From Pelomonas sp937871895 (GTDB lineage Bacteria > Pseudomonadota > Gammaproteobacteria > Burkholderiales > Burkholderiaceae_C), in NCBI RefSeq assembly GCF_046348265.1, contig NZ_JAXMEO010000017.1: a stretch of DNA of 64,000 nt; one strand, 5' to 3'. Positions 26,801-33,659 of the stretch are shown in pieces. How positions within the stretch are numbered: position 1 is the first letter of the stretch; every line of letters begins with the position of its first letter. The translations under genes and the position numbers were made by a program. The notes beneath the pieces are model-generated. The model saw only the letters and a list, made by a program, of their open reading frames with translations, was not told where the DNA came from and ran no database searches.

Positions 26801-27402
26801 AAGTTGAGGCTGTTCGCGGCCTGCTGACTGACAGCAAGCCCTGGCAAGGCAACCGGCTGCAGCAGCTCAAGCCTCAGCTGGATGCGCTAGAGCACGCCAT
26901 CGCACAACAGCTGGCCATCGAACGGGATGCGGCGGCTCACCGCCTGGCGGAGCTGGAGCAGCGGCTGCGTGCGACCGACGAGTTCGGTCGAATCGACACT
27001 GCGCGGCAGTCACAGCTGACTGAGCCCTTCGCGGAGGCGCGCCGCGCGCTGCAGGGCCAAAAGCGCATCGCCATGATTCGCGACCAACTGCGGCACTTCG
27101 AAGAGTCCCGGTTCTCGCAGCTCCTGGTGCAACTGGAGCAATGGGGCAAGCCCGCCCAGCCGGCACCCGCATCGGCGGCTCAGCCAGCCGCTGGAGCATC
27201 GGCAGCAGGTGAGCCGCAAGCCACGGCCACGGTCGCCCCCAAGCCCGCCACGCCGGAGCCCAAAGTCGTGCTTGCCCGCACCATCCGAGTCGATTACGCC
27301 AAAGCCTGGCTGACCAGCGAGGCCGAGCTCGACGATTACCTGAACAAACAGCGTGAGGCCTGGCTAAAGGAAATCCAGGCAGGTAACCGCGTGCAGGTAT
27401 AG
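23845..27402 (+). CDS. brxC: BrxC, BREX P-loop ATPase
   Basis: 1185 residues from the ATG at 23845, preceded by a strong GAGGAGGG site; an alternative start at 23830 would overlap that site. Walker A is GFFGSGKS at 64-71 and the Walker B-like FFVDEVGQY is in the first third. A long helical middle and a Pro/Ala-rich linker (AQPAPASAAQPAAGASAAGEP) precede a conserved C-terminal tail. BrxC/PglY is the large AAA ATPase core of BREX complexes with BrxB and PglZ. Confidence 0.93.
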   Translation: MELNRIFKQPVSRSIEGVIKADDESSLYVELNEYVLTDEVAKRLEHFLDAYNDYHGANGVWVSGFFGSGKSHLLKMLALIMENRSVDGSTALDIFLPKIPREDELLRAALKKAVAIPSKSILFNIDQKADIISKSQTDALLSVFVKVFNEMCGYFGKQGYIAHFERDLDSRNQLEAFKASYQQHANKPWERGREQALLESGNIARAYAEITGEDPALAKGILDKYRAQYSVSIEDFSEQVKAWLDKKPANFRLNFFVDEVGQYIADNTKLMTNLQTVAESLATKCQGRAWIIVTAQEDMNSVLGDMNKQQSNDFSKIQARFANRLKLTSADVAEVIQKRLLTKNDTGAALLATTYEQQFNNFKTLFEFADGGQQYTNFRDAEHFTYCYPFVPYQFPLFQAAIRGLSQHNGFEGKANSVGERSMLGVFRDVAIAIDNEPVGQLATFDRMFEGIRGALKSAIQSAINNAERHLGDEYAVRVLKALFLVKYVKEFKATLRNLSVLMLERFGDDLPAQRKRLEAALNKLEQQTYIQRNGDLYEYLTDEEKDVEEEIKGTEVESTDILKELESLLFDGVIKQRKIRHSNGQDYAYTRKMDDRALSREHELAIHIVTPLSDNFDNTTLQRMQSMGRDELRVVLPADVRFMQDLTMYKRTEKYIRQNSNTPQEAVKRILDAKGFQNTERLNDLQVRAKGLLGKATLIINAADVDVSSEDGQTRVLKGFEHLLQSTYPNLRMLRDVPFNEADIGKHLRMMEDGLIANDATSLTEPEQELLAFIQGNARGGVRTTVKSLIERFERKNYGWYYAAILCNLALLCARGKVEVRQDSNSLERDALERSLRNTNAHASLVLEPQVEFSASQVRALKDFFADFFDKPASSNEARALARETIDALKELEIELAALHGQKAQLPFLSVLTPVLATLKDIASKNPNWFLTELTRAEDALLDTKENILDPLRRFMNSPQRAIFEQARALVAEQEDNFAYVAASEVEAVRGLLTDSKPWQGNRLQQLKPQLDALEHAIAQQLAIERDAAAHRLAELEQRLRATDEFGRIDTARQSQLTEPFAEARRALQGQKRIAMIRDQLRHFEESRFSQLLVQLEQWGKPAQPAPASAAQPAAGASAAGEPQATATVAPKPATPEPKVVLARTIRVDYAKAWLTSEAELDDYLNKQREAWLKEIQAGNRVQV

Positions 27403-27410
27403 AGGTCCCA

Positions 27411-28556
27411 ATGCTAGAAAAACTCGAACTCAAGAATTTTGCCAAGTTCGCTGAACTACCGATTCATTTTTCTCCACGAATCAACATCATTATTGGTGAA
27501 AATGGAACCGGTAAGACGCAGTTACTTAAAGCCGCCTACGCTGCCAATACGGCGCTAAGCGATGAACTCCAAGGTGCCGATCTGGCCAATCGGCTCTGCA
27601 GAATCTATCGACCGACTGGAGACAGCCTGGGAAAACTGGTACGGCACGGCACGCCGGTGGGGGTACACGCTGAAATCGAGGCGCACTTTGCTGGAGGTCA
27701 GCGCTTGCACGCCAGATTTACCTCCGCGTCGAAGACTGTTGCATTGCCGGTGGTCGTCGCGCAGCCAGTGCTTGGTGCACCTCTGTTTCTCCCAACAAAA
27801 GAAGTTCTATCGCTGCTGCGCGGTATAAAGAACAAAGATGCCGACCTGAAAACGATAGAGTCCATCTTCGACAGCACGTATCTGGACCTCTGCGAAAAGT
27901 TGATGGTGGAAAAACCCATCAAGGCAGAGGAAATGATCGAAAGTGACCCACGTTTCGGCGCAGTGTACGAAAAGCTGGTGAATGCGTTAGAGGGGCGCTT
28001 CAGCCTAACTAACCTTGGTGGATCGGTGCACATGTCCTTTGATCCTGGCCAGTATCAAGTCCAGCGCGACAAGGATCAGCACGACCTCAATACTCGCATG
28101 CAGGCAAAGTTCGTCGCCAACAAGGGCGAAAGTGTATCGGCCAATATGGCCGCCGAGGGAATCCGCAAACTCGGCATCCTACAGTTGCTTCTGCAGAATC
28201 ATCAACTTGACCCTGGGCGAATGGGAGCCCTGTTTTGGGACGAACCCGAAACCAATATGAACCCAAAGCTGATGAAGCTGTTGGTTGAAATTCTGCTGGA
28301 GCTGTCACGCAACGGTCAGCAAATTATCTTGGCAACGCACGATTATGTTCTGCTCAAGTGGTTTGATTTGCTGATGGATAAAGGCAAGTCGGATCATGTT
28401 ACTTTTCACAGCCTGTATAAGCGCGAGGAGGATGGTGAAATTTATATCAAATCTACAGATGATTATCTCGAAATTTCACCAAATCCAATTTCAGAAGCAT
28501 TCCGTAACATTACCGTGACGCATGCCAAATTGAGTATGGGCACAAAAAATGGATGA
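27411..28556 (+). CDS. ABC-type AAA ATPase (AAA_15/OLD-like), accessory to BREX
   Basis: 381 residues. It begins MLEKLELKNFAKFAELPIHFSP, the classic RecF/OLD-type start, with Walker A GENGTGKT at 29-36. A signature-like segment (SANMAAEGIRKLGILQLLL), Walker B LFWDEPETNMNP and the switch-His loop ATHDYVLLKWF follow, so the whole ABC-ATPase cycle looks intact. There is no TOPRIM domain, unlike OLD. The codons are AT-richer than in brxC or pglZ, a sign of separate acquisition. It overlaps the next gene, a PD-(D/E)XK nuclease, by 8 bp; the pair looks like a self-contained ATPase/effector module inserted between brxC and pglX. Confidence 0.85.
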   Translation: MLEKLELKNFAKFAELPIHFSPRINIIIGENGTGKTQLLKAAYAANTALSDELQGADLANRLCRIYRPTGDSLGKLVRHGTPVGVHAEIEAHFAGGQRLHARFTSASKTVALPVVVAQPVLGAPLFLPTKEVLSLLRGIKNKDADLKTIESIFDSTYLDLCEKLMVEKPIKAEEMIESDPRFGAVYEKLVNALEGRFSLTNLGGSVHMSFDPGQYQVQRDKDQHDLNTRMQAKFVANKGESVSANMAAEGIRKLGILQLLLQNHQLDPGRMGALFWDEPETNMNPKLMKLLVEILLELSRNGQQIILATHDYVLLKWFDLLMDKGKSDHVTFHSLYKREEDGEIYIKSTDDYLEISPNPISEAFRNITVTHAKLSMGTKNG

Positions 28557-29076
28557 ACTGAAAGAGCTAGATCTGGCCATCTTCTTTAGTGATGCAGTGG
28601 AGCCGCCGCTCAAATTTGACCAGCAGGATAAAAATCTTGCTGACTATCATGACCTGGAGAACATGCCTCGTGTCGATTTTGTAGTTGAGTTGGACAGAGA
28701 CATTTACTTCATCGAGCTCAAAGATACAAATAGACCCGATGCTGCTGATCCGGGTGGTGCGACCTTTATGAAGAAAATAGCGAGTGGAAAGGTTGAGCAG
28801 AGCTTAGCCGAGAAATATCTCTATACATTCTTCTTCCGCTGGGCTGAGGGCAAGCTGAACAAGCACATTCACTATGTGTGTTTGATTACTCTAGAAGACC
28901 CAATGGTCAATATTTTGGCCGATGATCTTGCTAAAACATTGCGCCATCTCCGAACACCATCAGAAAGATGGTCAAGAAAACCACTTGCTAGTTGCCAAGT
29001 ACATAGTCTGCAGTCTTGGAAAGAAGCATTTCCACAATGGCCTGTGCGCAGACTGTCAGACGCTGCTATGCAGTAA
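28549..29076 (+). CDS. PD-(D/E)XK nuclease-like partner of the ABC ATPase
   Basis: 175 residues. The motif VDFVVELDRDIYFIELKDTN gives D43...E56-x-K58, the core of a PD-(D/E)XK active site on consecutive beta-strands. No other known domain. The start overlaps the ATPase gene by 8 bp and the base composition is equally AT-rich, so the two entered together. ATPase plus nuclease pairs usually act as abortive or DNA-degrading defence effectors; the trigger here is unknown. It could instead modify BREX specificity. The fold assignment is from motif spacing only. Confidence 0.65.
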   Translation: MDELKELDLAIFFSDAVEPPLKFDQQDKNLADYHDLENMPRVDFVVELDRDIYFIELKDTNRPDAADPGGATFMKKIASGKVEQSLAEKYLYTFFFRWAEGKLNKHIHYVCLITLEDPMVNILADDLAKTLRHLRTPSERWSRKPLASCQVHSLQSWKEAFPQWPVRRLSDAAMQ

Positions 29077-29091
29077 AAAGGGATAGCAAAA

Positions 29092-32000
29092 ATGGAAACA
29101 ACCAAATTACGCCGCTTCGCTCAATACGCCCGTCGCACACTGATGGAGCTGGTTGAGGCGCGCCTGCAATTGGTGCTGCAACCGGGCAGTGCTGCACGGC
29201 GTGAAAATTACGAGGCCATCAAGAAGCTCGAAGAAGCCATCAAGGGGAGTGGCGAGGCTCAGGTTATTGAGCGCGTGGCCTACACCTGGTTCAACCGTTT
29301 TTGCGCGCTGCGCTTTATGGATGTGAACCGCTTTACCCGCATCGGCGTGGTGTCCCCCGCCGAGGGGCAGTTCCAGCCAGAGATCTTGGCCGAGGCCAAG
29401 ATGGGGCATATCGACAACGAGACAGTGCCGGAAAAAATCCGCCAGCAAGTCTTTGCGCTGCTTGAGGGTAAATTCCCCAGCCATGACCCACAGGGTGAGG
29501 CCTATCGCCTGTTGGTAGTCGCGGCCTGCAACGCCTTTCACCGCGCCATGCCGTTTCTGTTCGAACGCATCGACGATTACACCGAACTATTGATGCCCGA
29601 CGACCTGCTCTCGGGCAAATCCATCCTCGCCTACACCCGCGAAGCGATGACGCCGGATGCTTGCGAAGATGTCGAAGTGATCGGCTGGCTTTACCAGTTT
29701 TATATCTCCGAGAAGAAAGACGCGGTGTTCGAGGGGCTAAAGAAAGGCAAGAAAATTGAGGCTGAAAGTATCCCCGCAGCCACCCAGCTTTTTACCCCGC
29801 ACTGGATCGTGCGCTACCTGGTGGAAAACTCCCTTGGCCGCCTGTGGATGCTGAATCGGCCCAGCTCAAGGCTGGCTGAGAAGATGGACTACTACATCAA
29901 GCCAGAGCAGCAGGAAGCCGATTTTCTGAAGATCAGCAGCCCAGAGGAAATCAAAATCTGCGATCCAGCTTGTGGCTCCGGTCACATGCTGACCTATGCC
30001 TTCGATTTGCTCTATGCAATCTATGAAGAAGAAGGCGTAGATGCCGCCGAGATTCCAGAAAAGATTCTCACCCATAACCTCTACGGCATCGAGATTGACG
30101 AGCGAGCCGGGGAGTTAGCCGCCTTTGCCTTGACCATGAAAGCCCGCGCCAAGCAGCGTCGGTTTTTCAATAAAGGCATCAAGCCCAATATTTGCGTATT
30201 GGAGAACGTGAAGTTTGAAGAGGCCGAACTGTCCGAGTACATGGAGTTTATCGGTCGCGATCTGTTCACCGCGCCGCTGCAAACCACCCTGCAACAGTTT
30301 GAAGAAGCCGACAACTTTGGCTCGCTGATTCGTCCGGATGTCGCCGATGTGGCGGAGATCCTCAGAACACTGGAAGCCAAAGACGTTTCGGGGCAGTTAT
30401 TCCTGAGTGAAACACACAAAAAGGTGCTGCAAGCCCTCTGGCAAAGCGATTATCTCAGCCCGAAATATCATGTGGTGATTGCGAATCCTCCATATATGGG
30501 GGGCAAGGGGATGAATGGTCGACTAGGGGCATGGCTTAAGGATAATTACGTTGATGTCAGGTCTGATTTGTTTTCCGCATTTATTATACGGAACACAGAA
30601 TTAGCATTTTCTAAAGGATACTTGGGCATTGTTTCTCCCTACGTGTGGCTTTTCCTGTCTTCATACGAAAAAATGCGAGAGTTTTTGTTGGCTAGGTGTT
30701 CCATTACTAGCTTGGTTCAGCTTGAGTACAACGCTTTTGAACCAGCTTGCATTCCAGTTTGCGCATTCACACTAATGAATGCTGATAGCGACTTGTCCGG
30801 CGGATTTATTCGGCTATCGCAATTTAGGGGCTACGACAATCAACGTGTCCGTACACTTGAGGCTATATCAAACCCAAACTGCGGCTGGTTTTATTGGGCA
30901 AAAGCAAGCGACTTCACCGGAATAATTGGAAAGCCAATTGCATATTGGATTTCCAGCAATCTACGCAACCTTTTTATATCGGAAAAAACAGTTGCCGACT
31001 TTGCCCATTCAAAACAGGGTCTAGCAACCGCTGATAATGCAAGATTCCTTCGATATTGGCATGAGGTTCCTTTTGGTAGGGTCGGCTATTGCCAAGATAG
31101 TCCGCGTGTTGAGGACGTGGTCGTTGATAAAAAATGGATTCCGCACCAGAAGGGTGGGACATTTCGCCGATGGTACGGAAATAACGAATGGGTTGTGAAT
31201 TGGGAAAATGACGGTGCAGAAATCAGAGCATTTGGAACAGAAAATGGTGGAAGGCCTCGTTCGAGGGTACAAAACTCCGATTTCTTCTTTAGGCAAGGGA
31301 TTACATGGTCAGATCTTACAATCGCAAAATATGCGGGTAGGTTTTTTAGCTCTGGATTCATATTCGATATCACGGGGCCAGCACTATTCCCCGAAATTAA
31401 CACATCTATCTGGATGCTATCCGCTTACGTAAATAGCTCGGTGTTTCAAAAATTCTTAGACGTTTCCTTGGCGGGGATGCACTATAGCAATGGCGTAATA
31501 GCAAACATGCCATGTCTACTTTCAAATTGGAAAGTATCAGCGGCTGAAGGTATTTCTAAGCGAACTATTGAAGAGAGCAAGTATGACTGGGACTCCTACG
31601 AAACCTCTTGGGACTTCGTCACCCTTTCGCTACTTAACCCGGATTTTCGTCAGCCATCTCTGATGGCCACCTATCAGAAGCTTCGCACTCACTGGCGGGA
31701 GATGACGCTGGAGATGCAGCAACTGGAGGAGGAGAACAACCGCATCTTCATCGATGCCTACGGTCTGCAAGATGAGTTGACCCCCGAGGTGCCGCTCAAC
31801 GAAATCACCCTGACCTGCAACCCGCACTACCGCTACGGTGGTGACAAGACCGAAGAAGAGCGGGAAGCCCTGCTGCTGGCAGACACGATGCGTGAGCTGG
31901 TGAGCTATGCCGTGGGCTGCATGCTGGGCCGCTATAGCCTGGACAAGCCCGGGCTGATCTTGGCCAACCAGGGCGAGACGCTGGCCGACTATCTGGCCCA

Positions 32001-32631
32001 GGTGCCGCAGCCCAGCTTCCCAGCCGACGACGACAACGTGATCCCGGTGCTGGACGGCGACTGGTTTGCCGACGACATCACCCTGCGCTTCCGCCAGTTC
32101 CTGCGTGTGGCCTTTGGTGAGGCGCACTACGACGAGAACCTGGCTTTCATCGAGCAGGCGCTGAACGTGAAGGGCAAGCGCAACTACAGCCTTCGCGACT
32201 ACTTCCTTAGCGAGTTCTATGCCGACCATGTGAAGCGCTACAAGAAGCGCCCCATCTACTGGCTGTTCAGCAGCCCCAAGGGCAGCTTCAGCGCGCTGAT
32301 CTACATGCACCGCTACCGCCCGGACACGGTGAGCGTGGTGCTGAAGTACCTGCGCGACTACCGCGAGAAGCTCAGCACCGAGAAGGAGCGCCAAGCCTCG
32401 GTGAGCATCAACCCGGCCACCAGCCAGGGCGACAAGACGCGCGCCCTGAAGGAAGTGGACCGCCTGGCCAAGGTGTTGACCGAGCTGGAGGACTATGAGC
32501 GCGACGTACTCTACCCGCTGGCCACGGAGCAAAAAACCATCGATCTGGATGATGGTGTGAAGGCGAACTACCTGAAGTTCGGCGCGGCGCTCAAGAAGAT
32601 CACCGGGCTGGACGCGAAGGAAGAGGATTGA
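29092..32631 (+). CDS. pglX: PglX (BrxX), BREX adenine-specific DNA methyltransferase
   Basis: 1179 residues, normal for type 1 PglX. It methylates the host's non-palindromic BREX sites at N6-adenine and marks self. SAM motif I is DPACGSGHML and catalytic motif IV is NPPY (VIANPPYMGGKGMN, near residue 465); the N-terminal helical region and C-terminal domain match the family. The region encoding about residues 463-843 (30480-31620), which carries target recognition, is much more AT-rich than the ends, suggesting past exchange of the specificity part. A ribosome-binding site (AAAGGG) precedes the ATG. Confidence 0.95.
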   Translation: METTKLRRFAQYARRTLMELVEARLQLVLQPGSAARRENYEAIKKLEEAIKGSGEAQVIERVAYTWFNRFCALRFMDVNRFTRIGVVSPAEGQFQPEILAEAKMGHIDNETVPEKIRQQVFALLEGKFPSHDPQGEAYRLLVVAACNAFHRAMPFLFERIDDYTELLMPDDLLSGKSILAYTREAMTPDACEDVEVIGWLYQFYISEKKDAVFEGLKKGKKIEAESIPAATQLFTPHWIVRYLVENSLGRLWMLNRPSSRLAEKMDYYIKPEQQEADFLKISSPEEIKICDPACGSGHMLTYAFDLLYAIYEEEGVDAAEIPEKILTHNLYGIEIDERAGELAAFALTMKARAKQRRFFNKGIKPNICVLENVKFEEAELSEYMEFIGRDLFTAPLQTTLQQFEEADNFGSLIRPDVADVAEILRTLEAKDVSGQLFLSETHKKVLQALWQSDYLSPKYHVVIANPPYMGGKGMNGRLGAWLKDNYVDVRSDLFSAFIIRNTELAFSKGYLGIVSPYVWLFLSSYEKMREFLLARCSITSLVQLEYNAFEPACIPVCAFTLMNADSDLSGGFIRLSQFRGYDNQRVRTLEAISNPNCGWFYWAKASDFTGIIGKPIAYWISSNLRNLFISEKTVADFAHSKQGLATADNARFLRYWHEVPFGRVGYCQDSPRVEDVVVDKKWIPHQKGGTFRRWYGNNEWVVNWENDGAEIRAFGTENGGRPRSRVQNSDFFFRQGITWSDLTIAKYAGRFFSSGFIFDITGPALFPEINTSIWMLSAYVNSSVFQKFLDVSLAGMHYSNGVIANMPCLLSNWKVSAAEGISKRTIEESKYDWDSYETSWDFVTLSLLNPDFRQPSLMATYQKLRTHWREMTLEMQQLEEENNRIFIDAYGLQDELTPEVPLNEITLTCNPHYRYGGDKTEEEREALLLADTMRELVSYAVGCMLGRYSLDKPGLILANQGETLADYLAQVPQPSFPADDDNVIPVLDGDWFADDITLRFRQFLRVAFGEAHYDENLAFIEQALNVKGKRNYSLRDYFLSEFYADHVKRYKKRPIYWLFSSPKGSFSALIYMHRYRPDTVSVVLKYLRDYREKLSTEKERQASVSINPATSQGDKTRALKEVDRLAKVLTELEDYERDVLYPLATEQKTIDLDDGVKANYLKFGAALKKITGLDAKEED

Positions 32632-32633
32632 GC

Positions 32634-33659
32634 ATGAGCCTGCCGCCCCTGCCCGCCGACTATGCCCCGCTTCTGAGCGCGCTGAAAGAGCGCGTGCGGG
32701 CAGCGCAATACGCGGCGCTGAAAGCCGTCAACACCGAGCTGGTGGGTTTGTACTGGGACATCGGCCGCATGCTGGTGGAGCGGCAGGCCGGAGACACCTG
32801 GGGCAAGGGCGTGGTGCAGCAACTGGCAACCGACCTGCAGCAGGCGTTTCCCGGCGTGGGGGGCTTTTCTGCCTCCAACCTGTGGCGGATGCGGGCGTTT
32901 TTCGAGGCGTACCAAGGCCAGGAAAAACTCGCACCACTGGTGCGAGAAGTGGGCTGGAGCCACAACCTGGTGATCTTGGAGCGCTGCAGCGACGCGCTGC
33001 AGCGCGAGTTCTACCTGCGCATGACACGCAAGCTGGGCTGGTCTAAGAACGTGCTGATCCACCAGATCGACAACCAGAGCTACGAAAAGTCGCTGCTGGG
33101 TCAGACCAACTTCGACCAGGCGCTGACGCCCGAGCTGCGCGCCCAGGCCAAGCTGGCGGTGAAGGATGAGTACACCTTCGATTTTCTGGAGCTGGGCGAG
33201 GAGCACAGCGAGCGCGAGCTGGAACGGGCGCTGATTGGCCGCATTGAGGATTTCCTGCGCGCCATGGGCAGCATGTTTGCCTTCATGGGCAGCCAGTACC
33301 GGCTGGAGGTGGATGGCCGGGAGTTCTTCATCGACCTGCTGCTGTTCCATCGCCGCCTGCGCTGCCTGGTGGCCATTGAGCTGAAGGTGGGAGAGTTCCA
33401 GCCCGAGTTCGTGGGCAAGATGCAGTTCTATCTGGCCGCACTCGACAGGCAGGTCCGCCAAGCGGATGAAAACCCCTCGATCGGCATCATCCTGTGCAAG
33501 GAAAAGAGCCGCACCATCGTGGAATACGCCCTGCACGATGCCAACAAGCCCATCGGCGTGGCCACCTACCAGATCACCAGCACGCTGCCGCAAAACCTGG
33601 CCGGGCAACTGCCCCCGCCCGAGGCCATTGCCGCGCTGCTGGAGGGAATAGAAAAATGA
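32634..33659 (+). CDS. DUF1016/YhcG-family PD-(D/E)XK nuclease
   Basis: 341 residues. The N-terminal DUF1016_N domain includes LVGLYWDIGRMLVERQ and GFSASNLWRMRAFFEAY; the C-terminal YhcG nuclease domain has FFIDLLLFHRRLRCLVAIELKVGEF, giving D...E-x-K. These proteins are found beside restriction and BREX systems and on islands, with uncertain role. It begins 3 bp after pglX and overlaps pglZ by 4 bp (ATGA), so it is part of the operon. It is GC-rich like pglZ, unlike the ATPase/nuclease pair upstream. Confidence 0.9.
   Translation: MSLPPLPADYAPLLSALKERVRAAQYAALKAVNTELVGLYWDIGRMLVERQAGDTWGKGVVQQLATDLQQAFPGVGGFSASNLWRMRAFFEAYQGQEKLAPLVREVGWSHNLVILERCSDALQREFYLRMTRKLGWSKNVLIHQIDNQSYEKSLLGQTNFDQALTPELRAQAKLAVKDEYTFDFLELGEEHSERELERALIGRIEDFLRAMGSMFAFMGSQYRLEVDGREFFIDLLLFHRRLRCLVAIELKVGEFQPEFVGKMQFYLAALDRQVRQADENPSIGIILCKEKSRTIVEYALHDANKPIGVATYQITSTLPQNLAGQLPPPEAIAALLEGIEK

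Noticed and set aside
25168..26847. 559-codon minus-strand frame opposite brxC
   Set aside because: Shadow of brxC; no motif and no ribosome-binding site.
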